A stretch of 64,000 bases of DNA. It comes from Pseudomonas mediterranea CFBP 5447. GTDB taxonomy: Bacteria; Pseudomonadota; Gammaproteobacteria; Pseudomonadales; Pseudomonadaceae. A program made the translations under genes and the position numbers. Where the stretch lies: contig NZ_KN322984.1 in the NCBI RefSeq assembly GCF_000774145.1, positions 295,435 to 359,434 of the forward strand. Direction: 5' to 3'. Below the pieces are notes generated by a model, which did not search any database, was not told the origin of the DNA, and saw only the letters and a list, made by a program, of their open reading frames with translations. Position 1 is the stretch's first letter. The number at the start of each line of letters is the position of its first letter. Shown piece by piece: positions 19,262-29,100 of the stretch.

Positions 19262-19422
19262 GGCTAATACCTGTCAGTTAAGGATCAAACGGCGCAAAGT
19301 CTGTGGGAGCAAAGCTTGCTCGCGATAGCGACAGACCAGTCAACATTGTTGCTGACTGACTTACCGTCATCGCGAGCAAGCTGTACTCCCACAGTTTGTG
19401 GCTTAACTGACTGGCATTAGCC
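19262..19422. repeat. nested inverted-repeat element enclosing a REPIN
   Basis: Outer arms 19262-19282 and 19402-19422 are 21-nt inverted repeats with two mismatches (GGCTAATACC... against ...GGCATTAGCC). Inside lie two facing REP units (GGGAGCAAAGCTTGCTCGCGAT and its partner). It fills most of the space between the glutamate-synthase-like gene and opgD. Confidence 0.7.
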
Positions 19423-19490
19423 CCGCAGGCCTCTATCAGCCGGGCTTTCGAATCTCTCCACCTGTCAACTCTGACAGTAGACGGCCAAGC

Positions 19491-19530
19491 CCCTGCAATT
19501 GAACATCCCCTCAGACGTTCAATTGCAGGG
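19491..19530 (+). promoter_or_regulatory. perfect 14-bp hairpin overlapping the opgD ribosome-binding site
   Basis: CCCTGCAATTGAAC (19491-19504) is exactly complementary to GTTCAATTGCAGGG (19517-19530), with a 12-base loop. The right arm ends in AGGG, which together with the following AAG forms the purine-rich Shine-Dalgarno for the ATG at 19538. Folding would hide part of that site. Control of translation is inferred; alternatively the palindrome is a protein operator. Confidence 0.6.
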
Positions 19531-19537
19531 AAGAACC

Positions 19538-21163
19538 ATGTTGACCCGCCGCGATCTCGTGAGCTTCACCTCGCTCTGTGCAGCTTTGGCCTCGTTGCCC
19601 ATGCCTGTCCCCGCGTTTGCCAGCGACGTGAAGCCCGATACCTCGGCTCCCTTCAGCTTTGACACATTGATCCTGCTCGCCGAGGCAACGGCGCTCAAAC
19701 CCTATGTCAAGTCGACCGCTATCCCCGAGCAACTGCTGTCGAACATTGATTACGAGGTGCTGGAGAAGATTCGATTCGACAGCACGCGTGCACTCTTCGC
19801 CAACGGACCCGGCCTGTACCCCATCACCTTCTTCCATTTGGGAGAATTCTTTCGTATTCCAGTCAGAATGCACGTCGTTGCCAACGGCGTGGCCCATCAG
19901 ATCCCTTACGACAAATCGCTCTTCGATATACCCGCTGACAGCCCGGCCCAGGCGCTGGCCTCCAATATAGGATTTGCCGGTTTGCGTTTTCAGGAAAGCC
20001 GTCTGGGCAAGCAAAAGGCGCTTGATTGGAAGCAGAACGATTGGGCGGCGTTCGTCGGAGCCTCCTACTTCCGAGCCATTGGAGAACAGTACCAATACGG
20101 CCTTTCAGCGCGGGGAATAGCCGTGAATGTCGCACAGGCGGACATGGCCGAAGAATTCCCTGACTTCACCCAGTTCTGGATCGAGACACCCACCGACGAG
20201 CGACAAGCGAACATGACGCTATATGGGTTGCTTGAAGGACCCAGTCTGTGTGGCGCCTATCGTTTTGTGCTGAGCCGCACCAAAGGTGTGCTGATGGACG
20301 TCGAGGCTGCGTTGTTTCTACGCCAGAATATCGAGCGCTTCGGTATCGCACCGCTGACTTCAATGTATTGGTTCGGCGAAACGACCAAGGCCGCCGCTCT
20401 CGACTGGCGTCCCGAAGTGCACGACTCTGACGGATTGGCGCTATGGACAGGAGCGGGTGAACATATCTGGCGACCGCTTAACAACCCCTCGCGCACCATG
20501 GCTTCAGCATTTTCCGATAATAATCCCCGAGGTTTCGGGCTGCTCCAGCGAGACCGCTCTTTCGATCATTACCTGGACAGGGTGCACTATGAACGCCGTC
20601 CCAGTTTGTGGGTCGAGCCATTAGGGGACTGGGGCCACGGCAGCGTACAGTTGGTGGAAATCCCGACCGACGATGAAATCCACGACAACATCGTCGCAAT
20701 GTGGGTCCCCAAAGGGCCCGCCGAAGCCGGTAATCAATACCGTTTCAAATATCGGCTGCATTGGTTGTCCGAAGAACCCTATCCCTCCAGCCTCGCACGC
20801 TGCGTGGCTACGCGCCTGGGGAATGGAGGCCTGGCAGGCCGGCCGCGACCCAAGGGCGTACGCAAGTTCTTCGTCGAATTCTCAGGCGCGCCACTGGAAA
20901 AGCTCGCCCCAAGCGAGAAACCCGAAGCCGTGCTCTGGGCCTCCCGAGGGACGTTTTCGAATATTTTTTCGGGAATAGTCCCAGACGGACAATCCGGTCG
21001 CTGTTACGCGCAATTCGATTTGAGTGTCGAGCCTGGCGAGCCGGTCGAAATGCGCCTGTATCTGAGTTTCAAAGGCGAGACGCTTACCGAAACCTGGCTT
21101 TACCAGTACCACACGGCCGAGCCTCCATCAGCCGCGAAGAAGATGTATCCGGTGCCCACCTGA
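19538..21163 (+). CDS. opgD: periplasmic glucan biosynthesis protein of the OpgD/OpgG family
   Basis: A 541-residue protein whose N terminus carries a twin-arginine motif (TRRDLVSF) followed by a hydrophobic stretch and an 'AFAS' cleavage region, as in OpgD, so Tat export to the periplasm is expected. The body shows OpgG/OpgD family blocks such as 'YPITFFHLGEFFRIPVRMHVV', 'GASYFRAIGEQYQYGLSARG' and 'PLTSMYWFGE'. The family shapes osmoregulated periplasmic glucans, and members have been shown to act on beta-1,2-glucan. The ATG at 19538 keeps the Tat motif at the N terminus; an in-frame TTG at 19499 lies inside the hairpin and is rejected. A GH3 beta-glucosidase follows 25 bp downstream, probably co-transcribed. 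Confidence 0.88.
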   Translation: MLTRRDLVSFTSLCAALASLPMPVPAFASDVKPDTSAPFSFDTLILLAEATALKPYVKSTAIPEQLLSNIDYEVLEKIRFDSTRALFANGPGLYPITFFHLGEFFRIPVRMHVVANGVAHQIPYDKSLFDIPADSPAQALASNIGFAGLRFQESRLGKQKALDWKQNDWAAFVGASYFRAIGEQYQYGLSARGIAVNVAQADMAEEFPDFTQFWIETPTDERQANMTLYGLLEGPSLCGAYRFVLSRTKGVLMDVEAALFLRQNIERFGIAPLTSMYWFGETTKAAALDWRPEVHDSDGLALWTGAGEHIWRPLNNPSRTMASAFSDNNPRGFGLLQRDRSFDHYLDRVHYERRPSLWVEPLGDWGHGSVQLVEIPTDDEIHDNIVAMWVPKGPAEAGNQYRFKYRLHWLSEEPYPSSLARCVATRLGNGGLAGRPRPKGVRKFFVEFSGAPLEKLAPSEKPEAVLWASRGTFSNIFSGIVPDGQSGRCYAQFDLSVEPGEPVEMRLYLSFKGETLTETWLYQYHTAEPPSAAKKMYPVPT

Positions 21164-21188
21164 CGTAGCCTGCGAAGGGTCCGACACC

Positions 21189-23486
21189 ATGAACCGTCTT
21201 TTTACAGTCATACTGGTCGGTACACTGCTTGCCATGATCGGATTTGAACTCACAAGCGGCGATAACGACCTGGATAAAAATAAGAGGGTCTTTATCGAAC
21301 AGTTGATTGGGCAGATGACACTCGAAGAAAAAGCCGGTCAATTGACTCAACTGGGTATGCAACTCACGGCCACCGGCCCAATGATCGACACCGCAGACCA
21401 GCACGCCCGTGACGTCGCGGATGTTGGTTCAGTGCTCGGCGTGTATGGCGCGCAAAGCACCCGCAAAGTACAGCAGCAGGCCGTGCAAGGCTCGCGCCTG
21501 CATATTCCACTGTTGTTTTCCTTCGATGTGCTCCATGGATTCCGCACCATCTTCCCCGTGCCGCTGGCCGAGGCTTCGGCCTGGGATCCGGACCTGTCGC
21601 AACGTACTGCAAGGGCAGCCGCCGTTGAAGCAACAGCCGCAGGGGTGCATTGGACCTACGCTCCCATGGTCGACATCACCCGGGATCCCCGTTGGGGGCG
21701 AGTAGTCGAAGGCGCCGGCGAAGATCCATTTCTGGGCTCGGCGCTGGCGGCTTCACGCGTCCGGGGCTTTCGTGGCGAGGACGCTCCCGATACGGAGAAA
21801 ATGCTGTCTACCGCCAAACATTTCGTCGGTTACGGTGCCGCGGAAGGTGGGCGTGACTACAACACTTCCGATATATCCGAACGCACACTCGAGGAGGTCT
21901 ATCTCACGCCGTTTCATGCCGCGGTACAGGCCGGCGTCGATGCGATCATGCCGGGATTCAACGAAGTAAACGGCACTCCCATGCACGCCAATCAACGATT
22001 GCTGAAGGATAAATTGCGCAATGAGTGGGGGTTCCAAGGGCTCGTCGTCGGCGACTTCGCCGGTATCCATGAGCTGATCCAGCATGGCGTCGCTTCGACG
22101 TCTCAAGCGGCCGCCCTGCGGGCATTCAATGCGACAGTGGATGTGGATATGGTCGGGGTCGACTACGTTTCCAGATTACCGGCTTTGGTACGTAGCGGTC
22201 AGGTTTCAGAGGATCGGTTGAACGATGCAGTACGACGGGTGCTGCTGGCAAAGCAGCGGCTGGGGTTATTCGAGGATCCTTATCGTTATAGCGATCCGGC
22301 CCGAGAGCGGGCTTTGCTGCTGACCTCTCACACCCGTGCGCTGGCACGGGAAGCCGCGCAAAAATCCATTGTGTTGCTGAAAAACGACCGAGCGTTGCTG
22401 CCGCTGTCTAAAGATCTGCGCAAGCTCGTCGTCGTCGGAACCCTGGCAAACGACGCACAATCGACATTGGGCCCCTGGCACGGAGATGGACGTGCCGAAG
22501 ATTCTATTACCATCCTGGAAGGTATAAAGCGCGCTGTATCACCCGGAACGGACATTATCTATCTGCCCATGGGTTCTCCTGAGAACAGCGACATTCCAGC
22601 CATGAAGGAAATTGAACACGTGACGAGCAGCGCCGACGTGATCATTGCCGTGCTTGGCGAAATCGGAGACATGAGCGGTGAGGCCCGCAGTCGCACCTCC
22701 CTGGGTTTGCCTGGAGCGCAGAATGCATTACTCAGGGAACTGAGCAAAACGGGCAAACCGGTGGTGGTCATTCTCATGAATGGCCGGCCGCTGACCCTCC
22801 CCACCGTGGACGAACAGGCGTCAGCGATTCTCGAAACCTGGTTTCTGGGTTCGGAAATGGGCCATGGGGTTGCCGACGTACTGTTTGGTGATATTAACCC
22901 CAGCGGCAAGCTTCCCATCACTTTCCCACGATCGGTGGGACAGATTCCGATTTACCACGCTCATAAAAATACCGGCCGGCCACCGAGCCAAACCGTTCCT
23001 TACGCATCCGGATACCTGGATGAACTGTGGACACCACTCTATCCATTCGGCCACGGCCTGAGCTACACCACGTTCACCTATGAAACCCCGGTCCTCAGTA
23101 AACAGCGGTTGGCCTTCAATGAAACGCTGAACGTACAGGTGAACGTTCGCAACAGCGGTCAACGAAGTGGTGACGAAACGGTGCAGTTGTACTTGCGCCA
23201 GAATGTCGCGAGCGTGACACGGCCCGTCCGCACGCTACGTGGTTTCTTCAAGGTCAATCTCGCTGCGGGGGAAACAAAAACCGTAGGATTCACGCTCGAT
23301 CAGGACGACTTCGCGTCGCTCGATATCGATTGTCTGCCGGTTGTCGAGACCGGGATATTCACGGTCTATGTCGGAGGTAGCTCCGCCACTGATAACCAGG
23401 CCAGTTTCGAAGTGACGTCAGGGGCACGCCTGAACGAACAGCGCTCGGCCATTCCACGGTGGCTGCGAGAGACGACATTGCGTTAG
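21189..23486 (+). CDS. glycoside hydrolase family 3 beta-glucosidase (BglX-like), exported
   Basis: A 765-residue protein with an N-terminal hydrophobic leader (about 4-20). The GH3 N-terminal barrel follows, with 'MTLEEKAGQLTQLG', 'FSFDVLHGFRTIFPVPLA', 'APMVDITRDPRWGRVVEGAGEDP' and the catalytic KHF-Y motif ('AKHFVGYGAAEGGRDYN'). The nucleophile Asp is in 'GLVVGDFAGI'. The C-terminal domain and a fibronectin-III-like domain complete the BglX architecture. Such enzymes release glucose from beta-linked oligosaccharides in the periplasm. Pairing with opgD suggests periplasmic or beta-1,2-glucan turnover, but linkage specificity cannot be read from sequence. Codon use is less GC-biased than in the flanking genes. 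Confidence 0.9.
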   Translation: MNRLFTVILVGTLLAMIGFELTSGDNDLDKNKRVFIEQLIGQMTLEEKAGQLTQLGMQLTATGPMIDTADQHARDVADVGSVLGVYGAQSTRKVQQQAVQGSRLHIPLLFSFDVLHGFRTIFPVPLAEASAWDPDLSQRTARAAAVEATAAGVHWTYAPMVDITRDPRWGRVVEGAGEDPFLGSALAASRVRGFRGEDAPDTEKMLSTAKHFVGYGAAEGGRDYNTSDISERTLEEVYLTPFHAAVQAGVDAIMPGFNEVNGTPMHANQRLLKDKLRNEWGFQGLVVGDFAGIHELIQHGVASTSQAAALRAFNATVDVDMVGVDYVSRLPALVRSGQVSEDRLNDAVRRVLLAKQRLGLFEDPYRYSDPARERALLLTSHTRALAREAAQKSIVLLKNDRALLPLSKDLRKLVVVGTLANDAQSTLGPWHGDGRAEDSITILEGIKRAVSPGTDIIYLPMGSPENSDIPAMKEIEHVTSSADVIIAVLGEIGDMSGEARSRTSLGLPGAQNALLRELSKTGKPVVVILMNGRPLTLPTVDEQASAILETWFLGSEMGHGVADVLFGDINPSGKLPITFPRSVGQIPIYHAHKNTGRPPSQTVPYASGYLDELWTPLYPFGHGLSYTTFTYETPVLSKQRLAFNETLNVQVNVRNSGQRSGDETVQLYLRQNVASVTRPVRTLRGFFKVNLAAGETKTVGFTLDQDDFASLDIDCLPVVETGIFTVYVGGSSATDNQASFEVTSGARLNEQRSAIPRWLRETTLR

Positions 23487-23554
23487 CGCTCGATCATTCG
23501 GAGTCGAGCGAGGCTACCGTCAAGCCTGACAATAACCTCGCCGGACCTATCGCA

Positions 23555-24976
23555 TCACTGAACCGAACTCATCGAACCTTGCGCCTCACCCGTCGGCTGC
23601 AACTTGAAGGTGTAGAACAACACCGTCAGCAGCACCAGAAACGCCGGCCCCACGTACAACGCCACCCGTGTATCCGGGAAGTACGCCATCAGTCCCACCA
23701 CCAGCACCAGGAAGGCCAGTGCCAGGTATGAGCTGACCGGATACAGCCACATGCGGTATTTCAGGGCGGCACGCTCGGAAGCGCTCAGGCCTTTGCGGAA
23801 CTTGAGCTGGGCCAGCAGGATCATCACCCAGGTCCAGATCGCCCCGAAGGTGGCGATGGAGGTCACCCAGACGAAGACTTTTTCCGGTACCAGGTAATTG
23901 AGCAGCACACCCAGCAGCAATGCGGCAATGGACAACAGCAACGCGCGGCGTGGCACGCCGTTGGTCGAGGTGGTGGCGAAGCCGGCCGGGGCCTGGCCAT
24001 TCTGCGCCAGGCTGTAGAGCATCCGCCCGGTGCTGAAGATGCCGCCGTTACAGGACGACAACGCAGCGGTGATGACCACGAAGTTGATGATTCCCGCAGC
24101 CGTCTTGATGCCCAGGCGCTCGAACGTCATTACGAACGGGCTGCCCTGGGTGCCGATCTCGTTCCAGGGGTAGATCGACAGGATCACGAACAACGCGCCG
24201 ACATAGAACAACAGGATCCGCCAGAACACCGAACCAATGGCGTTGGGGATGGTTTTCTGCGGGTTCTTCGCCTCACCGGCGGTCAGGCCGATCATCTCCA
24301 CACCCAGGTAGGCGAACATCACCATCTGCAGGGACATCAAGACACCCTGCACCCCATTGGGCATGAACCCACCGTGGGTCCAGAGGTTGGAAATGCCCAG
24401 GGCCACGCCGTCGTTGCCGAACCCGAAAGCGATGATGCCTACGCCGCCGATGACCATGGCGATGATGGTCACGATCTTGATCAGGGCGAACCAGAATTCG
24501 AACTCGCCGAAGGCCTTGACCGCGATCAGGTTGATCGAACCCATGCTGACCAGTGCGGCCAGGGCCCAGATCCAGCGGGGCACGTCGGGGAACCAGATGC
24601 CCATGTACACCGCCACCGCGGTGATTTCCGCCACGCAGGTCACCAGCCACAGGAACCAGTAGTTCCAGCCGGTCAGGAAACCCGCCAGCGGGCCGAGGTA
24701 GTCCTGGGCATATCGGCTGAACGAACCAGCCACCGGATTGTGCACGGCCATCTCGCCGAGGGCGCGCATGATCACCAGGATCGCCAGGCCACCGATGATG
24801 TAGGACAGCATGATCGCCGGACCGGCCATTTCAATGGCCTTGGCCGAACCGAGGAACAGCCCGACCCCGATGCAGGCACCAAGCGCCATCAGGCGGATAT
24901 GCCGCTCGCCGAGCTCACGTTTGAGCGGACCGCCCTGAGCGGTCTCGCCAGGGGGCAGATGATTGCCGACAGGCAT
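23555..24976 (-). CDS. amino-acid permease, APC superfamily (ProY/HisP-like)
   Basis: A 473-residue inner-membrane transporter with about twelve hydrophobic segments. The N-terminal family signature 'LKRELGERHIRLMALGACIGVGLFLGSA' holds the G-A-x-I-G substrate/backbone loop. 'AGEAKNPQKTIPNAI' is the conserved E-x-x-N-P motif of APC permeases. It most resembles proline/histidine permeases of the ProY/HisP type; the substrate is inferred only. The start at 24976 has a GGAG ribosome site and gives the standard length; an upstream in-frame start would add 24 unlikely residues. It converges on the GH3 gene with a 68-bp spacer. Confidence 0.87.
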   Translation of the reverse strand: MPVGNHLPPGETAQGGPLKRELGERHIRLMALGACIGVGLFLGSAKAIEMAGPAIMLSYIIGGLAILVIMRALGEMAVHNPVAGSFSRYAQDYLGPLAGFLTGWNYWFLWLVTCVAEITAVAVYMGIWFPDVPRWIWALAALVSMGSINLIAVKAFGEFEFWFALIKIVTIIAMVIGGVGIIAFGFGNDGVALGISNLWTHGGFMPNGVQGVLMSLQMVMFAYLGVEMIGLTAGEAKNPQKTIPNAIGSVFWRILLFYVGALFVILSIYPWNEIGTQGSPFVMTFERLGIKTAAGIINFVVITAALSSCNGGIFSTGRMLYSLAQNGQAPAGFATTSTNGVPRRALLLSIAALLLGVLLNYLVPEKVFVWVTSIATFGAIWTWVMILLAQLKFRKGLSASERAALKYRMWLYPVSSYLALAFLVLVVGLMAYFPDTRVALYVGPAFLVLLTVLFYTFKLQPTGEAQGSMSSVQ

Positions 24977-25280
24977 AGGGATACAACTCCGTTTTGTTAT
25001 TGGATTAGCCACCGGGTTTCCAAGGCCACAGGCCAATAAGCCTGCCACCCTGCCGAAACCTGGCCTGCCTCATGGACAGACCGTCCCGTAAACCAGACGC
25101 CAAGACCGATGGGGCCGTGCAGTATAAAAAGCCGGGGACAGAGAGTTTCACTGTAAAACCTTGGAAATTCAGGGATAAGCCATAGCAAAAATGGGCTTTT
25201 TGGAGATGCATTGACTGGGATTACAAGGGGATGGAACGTGTAAACGAGGGGAGAACCTTATGTCCAGCCCTGGAATACCC
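24977..25280. other. intergenic region upstream of the permease
   Basis: About 300 bases without a supportable gene. They must hold the permease promoter (leftward). I see no RNA gene or clear operator. Confidence 0.5.
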
Positions 25281-25375
25281 CTGTGGCGAGGGAGCTTGCT
25301 CCCGCTCGGCTGCGCAGCAGCCGCAACCCACCGACGCGTCAACCCGTCTTAGCGGGAGCAAGCTCCCTCGCCACA
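25281..25375. repeat. REPIN flanking the RAYT gene (left side)
   Basis: Facing copies of CTGTGGCGAGGGAGCTTGCT lie at 25281 and about 25351-25375. The same palindrome core reappears downstream of the RAYT gene. Confidence 0.85.
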
Positions 25376-25477
25376 AGTACTACGTCGTTCTGGGAAACGT
25401 CGTTCGAGTATCAGCGCCTCGGTGCAACGAAGGCATGGCTACCGTAGATAGATACCTCAGCTACAGGAAGCCAAGGA

Positions 25478-25939
25478 ATGCATCCTTCACATCCAAACTC
25501 CCATCGCTTGCGTCACGGCCGCGCTTCGGAACAGGGGCGAGGCTACCTCATCACCGCCGTTGTCCATCAACGAAACCCTCTGTTCAGGGACTGGCGACTG
25601 GGTCGATTGCTGGTTGCAGAATTGCGTTTGGCCCATGACCTGGGCCATGTCAACTCGCTGGCTTGGGTTGTGATGCCGGACCACATGCACTGGCTGATGC
25701 AATTGGAACAAGCCCAACTCCATCACGTCATGCAGGCCGTCAAATCCCGCAGCACCCTGGCCATCAATCGAGCGATGAATAGACAGGGCGCCTTCTGGCA
25801 AAGCGGCTTCCACGACCGCGCGATCCGCGACAACGAAGACCTGCTGCCCTTCGCCCGCTACATCATTGCCAACCCGCTTCGTGCGGGGCTGGTGGATCGT
25901 ATTGGCGATTACCCGCTGTGGGACGCCATATGGCTATAG
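25478..25939 (+). mobile_element. REP-associated tyrosine transposase (RAYT, IS200-like Y1 family)
   Basis: A 153-residue protein with the Y1/HUH transposase signature: 'WVVMPDHMHWLMQL' contains His-Met-His (HUH), and the catalytic Tyr is in 'FARYIIANPLRAGLV'. This is the RAYT subgroup (REP-associated tyrosine transposase), which acts on REP palindromes. An AGGAAG Shine-Dalgarno lies 7 bp before the ATG. The gene is bounded by GGCGAGGGAGC-type REP units on both sides (25281-25375 and 25988-26024), the usual genetic arrangement. All catalytic motifs are present, so it may be functional. Confidence 0.9.
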
Positions 25940-25987
25940 TTGCTGTTGCTCCCGACAGGAGGTCCGACGCCCCGGCAGCTTGCGTCT

Positions 25988-26024
25988 GCTGCGCAGCCGA
26001 GCGGGAGCAAGCTCCCTCGCCACA
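25988..26024. repeat. REP unit flanking the RAYT gene (right side)
   Basis: A copy reading AGCGGGAGCAAGCTCCCTCG followed by CCACA, preceded by 'GCTGCGCAGCC'. The left partner is degenerate ('TTGCTCCCGACAGG', about 25948). It supports the RAYT-REP association. Confidence 0.75.
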
Positions 26025-26126
26025 AAAGCCCAACAGGCGCCGACATTGAGTTGTGTGTCCACAATTTCCCCTCCCCCCACGCAAACCACCGTCTAAGCTT
26101 CAAGCAAGTCCGATCAATCTGCGTGA

Positions 26127-29100
26127 ATGGATCAGTCGACTATGGGCGCTCTATGGCAAACCGATTCGAATAAACCTATGGTCCCGACTGAACGTATGGA
26201 AGAAGCGTCTACACCCCCAAAAAAACGCCGCGCGCGGCATGGCTGGCGGGCGTTCTGGTTGCTGCTGCTGATTATTGTCGTGGTGGTCGGTCTCGCGGTG
26301 GCCAAGGAAATGCGCACTTCCAGGTTTCAGGCCAGGGAGATCAGCAAATACGCTGCCTCCCTGAGCTACTCACTGCAGCCGGGGCCCAGCGATGCCATCG
26401 TCTACCCCGGTGCCGGTCCATTCGACCGGCGATTGGGCTACAGCTCGCTGGGGGAGTTCCTGCCGCGACTGCTCAAGCGCAACTACGTGATCCAATCCCA
26501 GGCGCGGTTTTCGCCGGCCTTGATGGACTACGTCGGTAAAGGCCTGTTCGTGCCTTATTCGGAGAAGATCCAGGCCGGCCTGACCATCACCGATTGCCGC
26601 GCCGCACCGCTGTATCAGTTCAAGTACCCGCAACAGCTGTATGCCAGTTTCGACGCCATCCCCCCCGTGGTGGTGCAAAGCCTGCTGTTCATCGAAAACC
26701 GCTTTCTGCTCGATCCCCGCCAGCCCCAGGCCAACCCGGCGGTGGACTGGCCGCGCTTCGGCATGGCGGCGTGGTCGCAGGTGGCCAAGTTGTTGAGTCT
26801 GCCGGGGCAGTCCGCCGGGGGCAGTACCCTGGCGACGCAACTGGAAAAGTATCGCCATTCCCCCGACGGCCTGACCGTCTCGGGGGGTGAGAAAATCCGC
26901 CAGATGATTTCCGCCAGCGTGCGCGCCTATCGGACCGGTCCGCAGACCCTCGAGGCGCGGCAGCGGATCGTGCGCGACTACCTCAACAGCGTGCCGCTGT
27001 CCGCCGTACCGGGACATGGAGAGGTCCACGGCATGGCCGAAGGCTTGCGGGTCTGGTATGGCGCCGATTTCAACCGGGCCAACGAACAGCTGTTCAGCAC
27101 CGCAACCGACCCGCGGAGCCTGGCGGAAAAGGGTCTGGCCTTGCGCCAGATGTTGTCGCTGATGATCGCCCAGCGCCGCCCCTCCCATTACCTGTCCAAG
27201 GGCCATGACGAGCTGGCAAGCCTGACGGACAGCCACATCCGGCTGCTGACCCAGAACGGTGTGATCGACGGCGCCCTGGCCGATGCCGCCCTGGCGAGCA
27301 AGGTCAGCTATCGCGATTGGGTGCAGCAACCGACGATCCAGCCCAACGAAACCAATAAAGGCATCAGTGCCGCCCGCAGTCGGCTCGCCACGCTGCTCGA
27401 CCGGCCGCTGTATGACCTCGACCGCCTGGACCTGTCCGCCACCAGCACCCTGCAGAACGACTTGCAGACCCAGGCCACCGAGTACCTCAAGCGTCTGGCC
27501 GACCCGGCCTTCGCGACCGAGATCGGCCTGATGGGAGAACGCCTGCTCACCCCCACCAGCACCACCCAGGTGCGCTACAGCTTCACCCTGCTGGAGCTGA
27601 CCCCGGACGGCTCGCGCGTGCGGGTGCAGACCGACAGCACCGACCAGCCTTTCGACATCAACGAAGGCAGTAAACTCGAACTCGGTTCCACCGCCAAGCT
27701 GCGGGTACTCACCACCTATCTGCAGATCATCGCCGAACTGCACGACCGCTATGGCGCCGAGACCCCGGCGGCCCTGAAAAAAGTCGAGGTCGCCGAGCAG
27801 GATCGCCTGTCCCGCTGGGCCGTCGACTACCTGATCCAGAACAGCGACCGCAGCCTGCCGAAGATGCTCGAGGCGGCGCTGGATCGTACGTACTCCGCCA
27901 GCCCCGGCGAGGCATTTTTTACCGGCGGCGGGTTGCACACCTTCCACAACTTCCGCAGCGAGGACAACGGCCGCAATCCCACCTTGCGCGATGCCCTGCG
28001 TGAGTCGATCAACCTGCCGTTCATCCGCCTGATGCGCGATCTGGTGCGCTACGCCACTTATGCCGGCCCCAACAACAGCGCCGAATTGCTCAAGGACGAC
28101 AGTGACCCGCGGCGCCAGGAGTACCTGGCCCAGTTCGCCGACCGTGAAGGCACCTCGTTCCTGCTCAGGTTCTGGAAGAAGTATCAGAAGAAGGACACCA
28201 GCCAGCGCCTCGAAACCTTTCTCGACAGCATGCATCCCACGGCGATCCGCCTGGCCGCCGTGCACCGCTATTTCTTTCCCAATGACAGCCAGGACAGTTT
28301 CAACCGCTTCGTGCGCTCCCACCTGAAATCGGTCAAGAGCAACGAAAAGCTCACCGACGAACGCCTGGAACGGCTCTACCAGAGCTACGGTCCCGGCGCC
28401 TACGACCTGCCGGACCAGGGCTTTATCGCCAAGGTGCACCCGCTCGATCTATGGTTGATGGGTTACTTGTTGAACAACCCCGACGCCAAGTTCAGCCAGA
28501 TCGTCAAGGCCAGTGAGTTCGAACGCCAGGAAGTCTATAGCTGGCTGTTCAAGAGCCGGCACAAGAGCGCCCGTGACAGTCGTATCCGCACCATGCTCGA
28601 GATCGAGGCGTTCCTGGATATCCACCAGCGCTGGCAGAAAGTCGGCTATCCGTTCGACCACCTCGTGCCGTCGCTGGCCACGGCCATCGGCAGCTCCGGC
28701 GACCGTCCCGCAGCACTGGCGGAACTGGTGGGCACCATTCTCAACGACGGTATCCGCCAGCCGGCACTGCGGGTCGACAGCCTGCACTTCGCCGCCGATA
28801 CCCCCTACGAAACGCAACTGGTCAATGATCCGGACAAAGGCAAACGCGTGATGCCGGTCGAAGTGGCCCAGGCCCTGCGCGGTGCGCTGTCCCAGGTGGT
28901 GGATGCCGGCACCGCGAAACGGGTGGCCGGCAGTTTCAAACTGGCCGACGGTACACCGCTGGCCATGGGCGGCAAGACCGGCACCGGCGACAACCGTATC
29001 GAAGCCATCGGCGCCGGTGGGCGCATCCTCAGCTCCAAGTCGATCAACCGTACGGCCACTTTCGTGTTCTACATCGGCGACAGCCATTTCGGCACCCTCA

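Noticed and set aside
19499..19537. In-frame TTG at 19499 as an alternative opgD start
   Set aside because: It lies inside the hairpin stem, has no ribosome site and would push the Tat motif 13 residues inward.
26370..28439. A 689-codon minus-strand frame inside the PBP-like gene
   Set aside because: Antisense shadow with low-complexity composition; the plus strand carries intact transpeptidase motifs.
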